Assembly: GCA_036268455.1 (NCBI GenBank) | Contig: DATAUD010000101.1 | Span: 1 to 64,000 of the forward strand | Length of the DNA stretch: 64,000 nucleotides | Direction: 5' to 3' | Source: DATAUD01 sp036268455 | GTDB taxonomy: Bacteria; Verrucomicrobiota; Verrucomicrobiia; Limisphaerales; Palsa-1400 | Shown: piece after piece, positions 1 to 9,400 of the stretch | How the letters are laid out: each line of letters begins with the position of its first letter | How positions within the stretch are numbered: the stretch's first letter is position 1 | Program-made: the position numbers and the translations under genes | The notes under the pieces: generated by a model | What the model was told of the DNA's origin: nothing | Databases searched by the model: none | Seen by the model: only the letters and a program-made list of their open reading frames with translations

Positions 1-111
1 TGGTTGGGACGCTACCGCCGGCTCAATCGCGACTACGAACGACAAGCCAAAACCGGCGAAACCATGGTCTATCTGGCTATGATTCGCCTTATGCTCAAAC
101 GTCTCGCCTGA
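1..111 (+). CDS. IS transposase, C-terminal end (partial)
   Basis: The window opens inside a reading frame that continues to a TGA at 109-111 and encodes 36 residues. The arrangement R-x-x-R-D-Y-E-R followed by a hydrophobic helix ending in K-R-L-A is typical of the C-terminus of IS5/IS4-type DDE transposases. The catalytic residues would lie outside the window, so the family is an inference from the tail only. It lies next to a restriction-modification pair and marks the edge of an accessory island. I could not identify a terminal inverted repeat in the bases that follow. Confidence 0.6.
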   Translation, partial: WLGRYRRLNRDYERQAKTGETMVYLAMIRLMLKRLA

Positions 112-407
112 GAAATAATGACTTTTCAAACACGCTCTCAGAAAATCAGGAAAGGAATTGTGGGGAATGACGGCCAACGCAGTATGACGCGAATTGGAAT
201 TGCGAGAGACAACAGAATACGTGAAAGGCGCAGTCTCCCCGCATTTGGATCGGGTCGAAAGTCCGAAGTTGCCTCTAGTTCCATAAAAGTCAGTTCACCT
301 CTCCGAGGCCAAAGGCACGTTTGCTGAAATGCTCTCGGGCATTACGGCACAAGTTCATCCCCAAATTTGAATTTGAGCGGTTTTAAAACGAACCATTTGA
401 GCCATCG
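112..407. other. Intergenic, no gene seen
   Basis: About 300 bases between the transposase tail and the stop of the RusA-like gene. A 69-codon open frame at 118-327 on the plus strand has a basic, low-complexity product with no family resemblance, and I do not accept it as a gene. The end of the insertion sequence must fall here, but its inverted repeat cannot be recognised without the other end. Confidence 0.5.
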
Positions 408-785
408 CTATCTGTGTTTGGTAATCGTGACGCGCCCAAGCCCGTGGCTCTGTGGGGGCGGCAACATCTTTAAGATGGTAACTTTGAAAACCTGACTGTC
501 ATTCTGAATTAGTGGCGGATGCCGCTGCACAGCCTTCGGGCCGCCCATGCGTGCTTGTAACGCATCCAGAACATCCTTGAGACGGTTGTCAACGTCATGG
601 AATCCGCCCGCCCGCCAGCGGAAATAGAGAACAACCGATACTGTCAGCCTATCGGTCCTGAGATATTCAACCCGCGTCGTTTGCATCTCCGTGCGAGCAG
701 CGTCGTAGATCAGTCTGCGCCACCCAGTGCGCGGAGTAACGTATGCAGGAATCCGAAAATGCACCTTAAATTTGCGCTTTGGCAT
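408..785 (-). CDS. RusA-family crossover junction endodeoxyribonuclease
   Basis: A protein of about 125 residues matching the RusA Holliday-junction resolvase family, which cuts four-way DNA junctions as a dimer using acidic residues. The diagnostic motif DVDNRLKDVLDAL is intact: D-x-D-N, then K, then D-x-L. A further acidic residue lies in the later segment LIQNDSQVFKV. I chose the ATG at 785 because the product then begins MPKRKFKVHFRIP, like other family members. A TTG at 815 would add ten residues and overlap the upstream restriction gene by 4 bp. RusA proteins are usually phage or prophage genes. Here the gene directly follows a restriction-modification gene on the same strand, so co-transcription is likely. 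Function in this context is unknown. Confidence 0.8.
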   Translation of the reverse strand: MPKRKFKVHFRIPAYVTPRTGWRRLIYDAARTEMQTTRVEYLRTDRLTVSVVLYFRWRAGGFHDVDNRLKDVLDALQARMGGPKAVQRHPPLIQNDSQVFKVTILKMLPPPQSHGLGRVTITKHR

Positions 786-811
786 ACCGGCGATTCGGGG
801 GCTTCTTAATC

Positions 812-3661
812 TCAAGCCCCAGCCCCTACGACAGTTCTGATTTCGTCGGCAGTCAGGCCGTAAAGCTCATACACCAGCGTGTCAATCTGTTGGTCCAGTG
901 ACTCGCACTTGTTGAAGTAAAAATCTTTATCTTTGTCGGTATGGGCTCCAGCTAATTGCTTTTGGGTCGCCAGCATTTGTTCCACCAGCGAACCAACTTT
1001 GTCGTGCGACGATTCGTCATAGGCCTTTGAAAAGTCAAGCCGCGGAACCGGGATTGAAAGCAGCGCATCCTTTTTGATTTTCGGAAAAGTTTCCTTCTGG
1101 TCAAAAAATGTTTGTCGCCAAAACCAACAAAGACACTTTGACGAAATGATTCCCAAGATGAATTGCAGCGAGTATTTTGTCGGCTTTGTAAAGAAAATGT
1201 TGTAGATAGTATTTAATGTATAGAGGCCGGCAGGAAGGAACGTTGCTATCGGTGTCATACCAATTTGCCGAACGCCAATACGGTCTTGCTCATACACGAA
1301 TTTCTTGCCACCGCTCTTGATGGCTTCGGGCCTGAAGTCAACATATTCAGCGCCTTTTTGAAGCGCAAAACGCAGGATGTGTTCGCCATCAATTACGGGT
1401 CTGAAGTCAGGCGCTCGAGTGGTACTGACATATTTCGTTCTGTCAAACGTTTGAATTCCAAAATAGGCCGTAGCAAAGTCCCCAAGAAGAATTGATTTTG
1501 ACTTTATTTTTGCCGCCAATTCCGTAAAGCCCTTCTGGCCCGGCAGGCTAAAGTGATGCTCAGTATGTTCTAACCATACGCTTTGAGGCTGCTTTCCGCA
1601 TTCTTTGATTTCGTTAGGTGAAGCGGAGGTCACTATAGATACTTTACAACGCGGATTTGGTTTATTAGCGCGTTTAAGAATTAAAACAGAAGTATCTACA
1701 CTCGCCCCTTTGAAAACGCCGTAATAAAAGAGCCGTAGCGTCTGAATTTCGGATGATGAAAGAATTAGGCTCCGCAGTTCTTGGGCATGTTTGTTTCTCA
1801 AGAAGGAATTTGGCGTAATGTAGCCAATCATTCCGCCGTCTTTTGTGAGGTGTAAAGCCTGCTCAATGAAAACATGGTAGGTATCGATTTTGTAGCGTGC
1901 CGCCCGAAACTTGCCGCTGATGTAATCAAATACGTGAGGCTGCTCAAGAATCTGCAGAAGAATATACGGAGGATCGCCAAGAACCGCATCAAATCCACCC
2001 CGCTTCATAATCTCTGGAAAACGTTGCTGGTAATCCATCGGATTCAATTTTCGCTCCTCGTCGCCGAGGAAAAGCTGCAATGATTCAATGTCTGTTCCGA
2101 TAAGCGAATTGCCACACACGATATTTTTTGAAAGCGACGGCAAAAGAGTTTCGCGAAATTCCATCTGATAGCCACGAGCCGACGCGGGCGTTTCGTCTTG
2201 AAGCAATTTCAGGTAAAGGGAAAGTTGGGCAACTTCAACGGCCTGCGCGTCGATGTCCACGCCGTAAACGTTGTTCAACAAAATTTGACGCTTTTTTTGT
2301 AACGACAAGTGCAACCCGTCTTCACGCTGGAGCACATCGCCCTTTTTGGCTTTGCCGGGATTATCGTTAAAAAATTTCGTGTGGTGCCGAATTAGCAGAT
2401 CGTAGACACCAAGCAGGAATGAACCGCTTCCACAAGCGATGTCCGCAAATCTCATTTCAGCAATCTGAGAAGGGGTTTTGCCGTCGATCAATTTGCCCAC
2501 GGTGTTTTCCACAATATAACGAACGATGTATTCCGGCGTGTAATAAACACCTCCCGCCTTGCGCACCTCGGGTTTTTCCTCGACCCGGGCGCGTTTGTCC
2601 GTCGCCACAATTACCTTGCCTAAAAACCGCTCGTAAATGCTGCCAAGAATGTGAATCGGTATGGCGTTAAAATCATACGGGGAATTGAGGCGACTAAATG
2701 CCTCACAAATTCGACTGAATTGACCGTCATCAACTTTTACTGTCTTGTCGAGCACGGCGTTTTCCTTGAAAACAATTCCGTTGTAAAAACCGTCCAATCG
2801 TCGTGACGTGGCGATAAAATCCCCCCAAGCGCTACCGCGCTCGCCAAAACCGTCAATCAGATATTGCGGTTCAATCAGCTTGTCCTCCAAAAACCGAATG
2901 AATACGAGTCGGTCTAAAGTGCGTTGCGTAATTTCGGTAAGCGTTCCACCATCAAGCTGGGAATTTTGATTTTTGAAGATGTGCGCCAGATCGTCGCGGT
3001 GGGCATCCAATTCCTCTAAAAACGCTTCGTCAATCGATTGGTAGCCACCCTTGAAAAGACCCCGTTGAACCGTTCCACGCTTTTTAGGCAGCGTTTTGGC
3101 GTATTTTTCCAGCGAGTCGCCCGCAATAGCTTCATGTGAAAACAGCCAATAAATTTCCGCGAATGTTTCCTCGTTGCTGTATTGGCTATAATGGAATTTT
3201 TTTAAATTACGCTGGAGGGCTGTTTCCAAGTCTGGCTTAAAACGACAATCCACAATCTCGAATTGCTCAAAATCAAACAGCGCGGCAATTGGGGTTTGGC
3301 TATTCCAGCCATAACGGATCACCTGGAAATAATTGTCCTGCGTGGCAATGTCGCCGTGCGGCTTTTTGGCTTCGATGTAAAATTTTACGTCGCGAAAATT
3401 AGGCGCGAGATAAAAGGCGTAATCGGCGCGCCGTTGCGAGACGCCCTGTTCTTTGCGTTCGACTTTAACCTCCTGCTCATAGGGGTTTTTCTGAGCGTCA
3501 TGGTTCACGTCCCAGCCCAGGGCGATCAAAAACTTGTCGATGAAGTCGCGCCGGGCCTCCGCTTCCTGATACTGCGGCGACAGATAGAACTTTTCGTTGG
3601 CCTTGAACTCCGCAGCCAATTGATTAACCCGCGCAAAGGCGTCCTCAAAATTTGCTGGCAT
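812..3661 (-). CDS. Type IIG restriction enzyme / N6-adenine methyltransferase (Eco57I-like)
   Basis: A 949-residue single-chain restriction-modification protein. The N-terminus carries a PD-(D/E)xK-type nuclease core: D80 in QRRADYAFYL and E97-A-K99 in KFYIEAKKP. A helical connector follows, then an adenine methyltransferase with motif I DIACGSGSF at about 407-415 and motif IV DPPY at about 563-566. After that comes a TaqI/Eco57I-like target recognition region (for example the segment ILLGDFATAYFGIQTF). Known members cut DNA near an asymmetric site and methylate adenine to protect the host. The length is normal for the class and no break is seen, so it should be active. It is richer in A+T than the housekeeping genes, which with the adjacent transposase suggests horizontal transfer. 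The RusA-like gene lies immediately downstream. Confidence 0.9.
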   Translation of the reverse strand: MPANFEDAFARVNQLAAEFKANEKFYLSPQYQEAEARRDFIDKFLIALGWDVNHDAQKNPYEQEVKVERKEQGVSQRRADYAFYLAPNFRDVKFYIEAKKPHGDIATQDNYFQVIRYGWNSQTPIAALFDFEQFEIVDCRFKPDLETALQRNLKKFHYSQYSNEETFAEIYWLFSHEAIAGDSLEKYAKTLPKKRGTVQRGLFKGGYQSIDEAFLEELDAHRDDLAHIFKNQNSQLDGGTLTEITQRTLDRLVFIRFLEDKLIEPQYLIDGFGERGSAWGDFIATSRRLDGFYNGIVFKENAVLDKTVKVDDGQFSRICEAFSRLNSPYDFNAIPIHILGSIYERFLGKVIVATDKRARVEEKPEVRKAGGVYYTPEYIVRYIVENTVGKLIDGKTPSQIAEMRFADIACGSGSFLLGVYDLLIRHHTKFFNDNPGKAKKGDVLQREDGLHLSLQKKRQILLNNVYGVDIDAQAVEVAQLSLYLKLLQDETPASARGYQMEFRETLLPSLSKNIVCGNSLIGTDIESLQLFLGDEERKLNPMDYQQRFPEIMKRGGFDAVLGDPPYILLQILEQPHVFDYISGKFRAARYKIDTYHVFIEQALHLTKDGGMIGYITPNSFLRNKHAQELRSLILSSSEIQTLRLFYYGVFKGASVDTSVLILKRANKPNPRCKVSIVTSASPNEIKECGKQPQSVWLEHTEHHFSLPGQKGFTELAAKIKSKSILLGDFATAYFGIQTFDRTKYVSTTRAPDFRPVIDGEHILRFALQKGAEYVDFRPEAIKSGGKKFVYEQDRIGVRQIGMTPIATFLPAGLYTLNTIYNIFFTKPTKYSLQFILGIISSKCLCWFWRQTFFDQKETFPKIKKDALLSIPVPRLDFSKAYDESSHDKVGSLVEQMLATQKQLAGAHTDKDKDFYFNKCESLDQQIDTLVYELYGLTADEIRTVVGAGA

Positions 3662-4055
3662 CCGGCTCCAAAGGCAGCCGGGCGGCGATGCGGCGGCAAG
3701 TCCTCTGGTGGCCGCAGGGCAGTCAACCCTGGCGCAAAACTGTGACTTTCGATTCCCCTTAAAGGACTACGCATGGAAACTCGCAGCCCTGCGCTCGCCA
3801 GTTGGCGCTCCCTTGGCAAATTTCTAATACCGCCGCTCCGCGATGGTGCGAGGCAAAAAGTTCTAACTTGTCAGGAGTTTTTGCGGGCCTTATCTGACAA
3901 ACGATTTGTAATCCATTCTTGAACCAAATCTATTGGACAAATGACGCCTGTGCTGCGATTGTTGGGTGTCTGCATTTTTCTGGTTCGCGGCCGGAACCAT
4001 GAATTCTGAAGACGTCGGTGGCATGTAAAAACCAATCGGCCTGAAAAACCAAGAA
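3662..4055. other. Intergenic, no gene seen
   Basis: About 390 bases between the start of the restriction-modification gene and a short signal-peptide frame. Several overlapping short frames exist on both strands, but none has a recognisable product or a convincing ribosome binding site. It must contain the promoter of the restriction gene on the minus strand; I could not pick out a clear -35/-10 pair. Confidence 0.4.
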
Positions 4056-4190
4056 ATGAAAAGTCGCTTGCTCGGCCCAACTGCCGTAGTCAGTCTGCTC
4101 ACAGTCCCATTGTGCCTCTCCCACGCCCGCGCCACGTTCCGGAACAGTCTCACACCGCATGGCGCCCAGGCGACCAAAAACCAAACCTAA
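4056..4190 (+). pseudogene. Short signal-peptide ORF, probable 5' remnant of a secreted protein gene
   Basis: An open frame of 44 codons starts with MKSRLLGPTAVVSLL and has a textbook Sec signal: two basic residues, a hydrophobic stretch, then a likely cleavage after SHARA. It stops at TAA 4188-4190, only nine residues into what would be the mature chain (ATFRNSLTP...). The next gene begins 8 bases later with its own signal peptide. The simplest reading is the 5' stub of a decayed secreted protein gene. It could instead be a real short exported peptide or a translated leader. Confidence 0.4.
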
Positions 4191-4198
4191 TCGACATT

Positions 4199-5521
4199 AT
4201 GATTCTGAATTCCATTGTTCGTTTCGTCCCGGTCACGCGGATCGCTGGATTGCTGGCGTTCATGAGCGCGATGAGCTTTCTTCCGCAAATCCATGCGGCG
4301 GACCCCACCTTCACGGTTGTGCCGGCCTCCGGCGCCACTGGCGTTTCGCCGACTGCATCCGTGGTTTTCACGTTCAGCGAGTCAATGGACACCTCGGCGA
4401 CGTTTGCCTCATTGTTCGATACCAATGGGTCAACGCTTTCTTATAGCAGCACTTGGAGCGATAACAATGAAGCACTCACGCTGACTCCCATCACTGCGTT
4501 TCCCACGCCAGACGAGGTAATTTGGGCCGTAAGCGGGCAAGATCCATCCGGGGACTCACTGCAAGGGATACCCGACGGCTTCTACTTTATAGGCAGCGGC
4601 GGTGAAACCGGCCCCTGCGATAGCGGCCCCAACTCGAACACCCTGTTCACCGTCAGCGAGGAGTGGCTCTACGATCAGAACGGCCCCGGCGCGCCGACGC
4701 TTGACCCAAATGCCCCATACACCGTCAGCGCGGAACTCTCTCTTATTTCCAATCTTAGCGCCAGCGCAGTGAGCCTGAGCTTGCCAACCAGCGCCGTAAG
4801 CAACCTCACCGAACTTACCTCTCAGCTCTTCATAACGGCCTATGCCACTAATGAGCTTACCGCGTTTCAGACCGCCTGGCCCAACGGCGATTACGTCTTC
4901 AGCGTCACGGGCGCCGCTCCCATCTCACAGGCCACTGTCGCATGGACCCTCACCCAGCCCAACGCGCCGCAGGTGGTCAACTACGCCGCGGCCCAGGCCG
5001 TGGACCCCACAAAAGCTTTCACGCTTACGTGGGATGCTTTTACGGACCCGGCCTCCCAGAGTCAGATCGAGCTGGATATCGATTACAACTCCTGCGCTGG
5101 GACGGGCTTCTTCACTAATCTTCCTAGCACGGCCACTTCCGCGACCATTCCCGCGGGCATCCTGGAATCCAACACCAGCTATACGAACGCCGTTCTCTTT
5201 TTCGTCAACGCCCTCGCGACCACAAATACCAGCCCCAAGTATCAAACGACTGGCACTCGGAGCACGGCCACTTTCTTCACTCTGACCACCATCGGCGGCG
5301 CCGCTTCCAGCCCGATACACTTGACCAACGCCGTTTGGTCGGGCGTCGATTTCACGTTCAACCTCTCGTCCTCGCTGGGGAAGCCGATAACCGTGCAATA
5401 TTCCACGACACTGAAATCGAACAATTGGGCAAATCTGATGACGATCACGAACGTCAGCGGTTTGGTCAGCATCACCGACACGCCGCCCAAGACCTTGCGG
5501 TTTTATCGCGCCCACTATTGA
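4199..5521 (+). CDS. Secreted protein with N-terminal bacterial Ig-like (Big_5) domain
   Basis: A 440-residue exported protein. I start it at the ATG at 4199, because the chain then opens with a clean signal peptide ending ...FLPQIHAA. A longer frame from 4112 would only add low-quality sequence. The first mature domain (FTVVPASGATGVSPTASVVF, then FSESMD) is the Big_5-type Ig-like fold found in extracellular polysaccharide-associated proteins. The middle is Ala/Ser/Thr/Asn-rich beta sequence. The last 60 residues follow a pattern seen in four other secreted proteins here: a strand with ITVQYSTTLKSNNWANL and an end in RFYRAHY. No catalytic domain is evident, so function is unknown. It converges on the pseudopilin gene with a 13-bp gap. 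Confidence 0.8.
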   Translation: MILNSIVRFVPVTRIAGLLAFMSAMSFLPQIHAADPTFTVVPASGATGVSPTASVVFTFSESMDTSATFASLFDTNGSTLSYSSTWSDNNEALTLTPITAFPTPDEVIWAVSGQDPSGDSLQGIPDGFYFIGSGGETGPCDSGPNSNTLFTVSEEWLYDQNGPGAPTLDPNAPYTVSAELSLISNLSASAVSLSLPTSAVSNLTELTSQLFITAYATNELTAFQTAWPNGDYVFSVTGAAPISQATVAWTLTQPNAPQVVNYAAAQAVDPTKAFTLTWDAFTDPASQSQIELDIDYNSCAGTGFFTNLPSTATSATIPAGILESNTSYTNAVLFFVNALATTNTSPKYQTTGTRSTATFFTLTTIGGAASSPIHLTNAVWSGVDFTFNLSSSLGKPITVQYSTTLKSNNWANLMTITNVSGLVSITDTPPKTLRFYRAHY

Positions 5522-5534
5522 GAACCAAGTATAG

Positions 5535-6374
5535 TCAAGGGTGTTGCGAGCCGAGGGGCCAGCCAAGGTGCCAGGCTAGCGCCCAAAGATTGTTTAATGA
5601 CTCGTTTTGCGCGTGGCCGTCGAAAAAAACGATGTCAATGCCACCTGGAAAGGGCTTGGCAAAGCTGACATCGGTCGGAGGGACTGTCGGACGATCGGGA
5701 CTGTGCCTGGCAATCGAGTATCTCCACATTCCTGACGCGCCACCCGGGGCAGCCTGGGCGTCGGGTCCAGGCCCCTCAGGAGACTGGAGATTGTGAGCGG
5801 GAACGTCGTTCGTTTCAGGCCAGGCGTCCGGCCAAACCCCATCCCCAAAGACTGGGGTTTGGGTCGGATATTGCACTGCCCCGTCTTTTTGGAATGACTC
5901 TGTATCGGAACCGACGCCCGTAAAACCCCAATTTCCGCCGTATAACCACCCATTGAATGTATAACTTCCATTATTATTGATGGGTGCATCGTCGGTACCG
6001 CTCGAAATCCAAAACCACGCCGTCTTGTAATCCCCGATCGAAGGAATGCCCGGCGGAGGGTTTTGAATAGTGGTCAGGGGGCAAATAAGAACATTGTCCA
6101 CATTGGCATAGGCGGGGCGCAATGACTGGACCCATATTGTGTTGCCCGGATAATCACACATCTTTCCGTTGCTGTCATTCAGATATAATTGCTCCGCCAA
6201 CCCGAGTTGCTTGAGGTTATTCTTGCACGAGGTTTCCTTCGCATTCAGTTTGGCAACGCTTAAAGCCGGCAAAAGCATCGCCGCAAGAATTGCTATGATG
6301 GCTATGACCACTAGCAGTTCGATAAGTGTGAAACCAGCCGGTCTATTAGATACTGATGTTTTCTTTTCTTTCAT
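5535..6374 (-). CDS. Type II secretion pseudopilin (prepilin N-terminal methylation domain)
   Basis: A 279-residue protein with the class III prepilin signal RPAGFTLIELLVVIAIIAIL near the start: cleavage after G, conserved E at +5, then a hydrophobic helix. After the helix come the usual AMLLPAL, NLKQLGLA and YLNDSNG segments. A late DIVFFDGHAQ segment corresponds to the DG part of the H-X9-DG domain common in Verrucomicrobiota and Planctomycetota pseudopilins, though here the upstream His is further away than nine residues. Such proteins are processed by prepilin peptidase and are thought to assemble in or modify the secretion pseudopilus. The gene lies 29 bp downstream of the large LamG gene on the same strand, so they are probably co-transcribed. 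Its start codon is flanked by a long inverted repeat (separate entry). Confidence 0.9.
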   Translation of the reverse strand: MKEKKTSVSNRPAGFTLIELLVVIAIIAILAAMLLPALSVAKLNAKETSCKNNLKQLGLAEQLYLNDSNGKMCDYPGNTIWVQSLRPAYANVDNVLICPLTTIQNPPPGIPSIGDYKTAWFWISSGTDDAPINNNGSYTFNGWLYGGNWGFTGVGSDTESFQKDGAVQYPTQTPVFGDGVWPDAWPETNDVPAHNLQSPEGPGPDAQAAPGGASGMWRYSIARHSPDRPTVPPTDVSFAKPFPGGIDIVFFDGHAQNESLNNLWALAWHLGWPLGSQHP

Positions 6375-6391
6375 TAGACCGGCGGTTTCAC
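6328..6391 (-). promoter_or_regulatory. 17-bp inverted repeat presenting the pseudopilin start codon in its loop
   Basis: On the minus strand the 17 bases GTGAAACCGCCGGTCTA (6391-6375) sit immediately before the ATG at 6374. Their reverse complement recurs at 6345-6328 inside codons 10-15, with one extra base bulged. The intervening 29 bases hold the ATG. As RNA this would form a 17-bp hairpin with the start codon at the base of the loop and no obvious Shine-Dalgarno outside it. It lies in the short gap after the LamG gene, so it could uncouple the two genes or act as an attenuator. That role is inference. Confidence 0.6.
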
Positions 6392-6403
6392 AAGAGAGAA
6401 CGT

Positions 6404-9400
6404 TTAAGGCTGATAAAGCAGACGATAGAATACGGTGCCGTTGGTCGGGTTAATGGGGAATTCAACCTGGTTTGTCAGAGTTGAGCCGGGCACATCCACC
6501 CAATTGGTAGTGAGTCCCACGGTCACAGGGTTGGTTTGAGCTTGCAATGTAAAGCCTGTCTGATCAACCGGCCAGCTTAAATAAAGATTATTGTTGGTGA
6601 TCGTTACTATTATGTTCGTCGGCGTGGTGTTGATGGAACTGGTCACATTCAACGTGACGAGTGAAATATTGGTGCCATAGGCGTTGGTGACGACCAACGA
6701 CAAAGTGTCGCCATTCCAACTGCCGGGGACATCGGACACGCTGAGGTTTGCGTTGAGCGGCTCCAAGCTGTTTGTCGTGCCCGAGCCGAGGATATCGCCC
6801 GTGTTTGTGTTGCTCCAGTAATAACCAATAGGCGCCGAGCCAAAGGCGGTCACGGGAATTGATAATGATGCGTCGGGCTGGAGAGTTACATTGGTTGGCG
6901 GGGATGCGCTTAGCAGATAAGGCGGAACGCCGTTGGGAGCCACTTGAGATAGCGAAAAGTAATTCCACTGGACATCGCCGGGAGTGGTCTGGGTGGTTTG
7001 GGTAATTCCAACGGCGCCGATTGGCGGATTACTAGTGTAGGTGTTTGTCCCCGCTGAAACATCATCCACATAGGCGTACATCACCCATTGAGCGGCGGTC
7101 GTATCGAGGACGACTTGCACGGTATGGGTTCCCACGCCAGCGGTGAAAAAGCCATTCATACTGGTGACTTGCGTGCTACCGCCCGGTCCGACGAAATATT
7201 GCACGTTTCCAGAGCCTTCCGTCAGAATGATCCAATCATAACCGTTGGGTCCTTCGTCTGGCGGCACAGTACCGCCGTCACTGAATCGCCCGTAGCCAAC
7301 CGCGGCATTGGTCGGAACTCTTTGCGCGAACCCGAGGCCAACCCAACTTCCCGGATTACCGCTAAACGTCAGCGAAGCTGACACGGTGTAAACGTAACCG
7401 GAATGCGGCGTAAATGGCAATACCCAGCTATCTCCCAAAGTAGCGGCATCGACACCGCTGGCCATCATGCTACCTGTGTCATTGACTCCCAAGGCATCAG
7501 TCCAAGTAGTATTTGTGCCGCCGACGAGGCTGTTGGCCGCTGTCAAAGGCATGCCCGCAATCGACCATGCCCCTCCGTCAAAGTCGTTGGAATAGAGAAT
7601 GTCGCTGGAATAATCCAATGTCACGGGTGGCGGCGGCGAGAAAAGAGTGGTAAACCAATTCGTGGAGAAAGTGGCGTTGGTGACGACCAATTCCAATTCG
7701 TCGCCACTCAGACTTGCGGGAGCGTTCGGGATTGTCAGGGTTGCGTTGAGATTTCCCAGGGCATTGGTCTCACCCGATCCCATGATCACGCCGGTGGTCA
7801 AATTGGACCAGTAATAACCAATCGGCGGCTGAGCGAAAACCTGCGCCGGAATTGTCAGGGTCGTGTTCGCCAGGAAAACGGCGTTGGTCGGCGGCAGCGG
7901 AAGGACAAAAGTGAACCCCAGAGAGAAGCCGCCCGACGTATAAAGGGTGGCCACCTGCCCGGAAGTGAGGGCGCTTTTGTAAACCGCCAAATCGCTGAGG
8001 TAGCCGTTGAATTGCAAGCTGTCATAATCGCCAGGCGCCGCGCCTCTCGCCCCAATGGAAATCGGCATCGGGGAAGGAAATATTCCGCCGCCAGAGGCAA
8101 TCGTCGCGCTGCCCACTGTCAAGCCGTCAACGTAAAGCGTGAGGAGGCCGTTGACTTCATCACATACCCCTACGATAAAATGCCAATTGTTATCCGGACC
8201 GGTTGGCGCGGTGACGCTGGAAGCAGCCCCGGCGGCATTTCGAACTAAAAATCGGTAGTCATTGCCGCTTATATCCAGGGCAAACTCTTCTCCGCCGTTA
8301 TAGCCTTTGGCGATAAGACAAGCTCCACTTGGCTGGAATGACGGCCCGTTAACCCAGGCTTGAACGGAAAAGGTCGCGCTTGGGGTATTTGAGAAATCTA
8401 TTCCTTGAATGCCAAAAACGCCGCTGTCACTGCCGGCATAATCAAAGAGCGCAGACGCGTCGGTCGGGTCCGTATTGGTAAAGCCCGGGTAGCCGAGAAC
8501 AGCGTTGGTATAAAGGCCGTTGTTGGCGCTCGCGTAATCGAATGCAATGGCTCCGTCATCACCATAGCCATCATCTGGACCTTCATTTAAGCGCCAGAAC
8601 CCGGCGGGAGTAAATGACAAGACAGTGTCAACGAAGGGCGCCGGCGGCGTCGGCAGATAGGATGCCAACCATGTATTGGACGCCGAGCCACCCACGTTGG
8701 TTATAACACAAGAAATATTGGTCGGGCCGTTCAACTGACAATTTGTCAATGTCAAGCTGGCGTTTGTAGCTCCGGCAACAGCCGCGCCGTTGGTGAGCCA
8801 TTGATAATAAAGCGGATGCTGGCCAATGACCGAAAGCGAGAACGTCGGACTAGAGCCTGGATAATTCGTTCCATTGGAATTTGTCCCACCGTACAATGTC
8901 GTGACATTGGTATAAGTCACAGGATAAGCGGCCGAAATCGTCGGCGCGGAATAAACCACCAGACTGAACGGCGCACTGGTGACCGAGCCACCAAGACTGT
9001 TGGTTATGACAACATAATAATTGGTGGAAGCGTCGCTGGCGGTCACAGGATTCAATACCAGGGACGCATTAGTGGCTCCGGCGACGGCAACGCCATCGTC
9101 AAACCACTGATAGAAGGGAGCGGTCGCGGCGACCGTAACCGTATTGGTGAAAACGACGCCTGCGGCGACTGTCGCCGACACCGGTTGTTTCGTGATGACC
9201 TCTGGCGCGGCAGACAGCGCGAAACCGGCCCACGAGAAAGTATCGGCGGATAGACCATAATTCCCTCCGTTTTGGGAAAGTCCAACTCCGAGGACTGTCG
9301 GGTTGCTGGTGGGATAGGTATAGTTCGTTCCCGCTTGCACGCCGTCAACAAATGTAGCCGCGACCCACTTGGCGCCAGTGGTGTCCAATATCTGTGTGAG

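Noticed and set aside
118..327. 69-codon frame after the transposase tail
   Set aside because: Basic, low-complexity product with no ribosome site or family resemblance.
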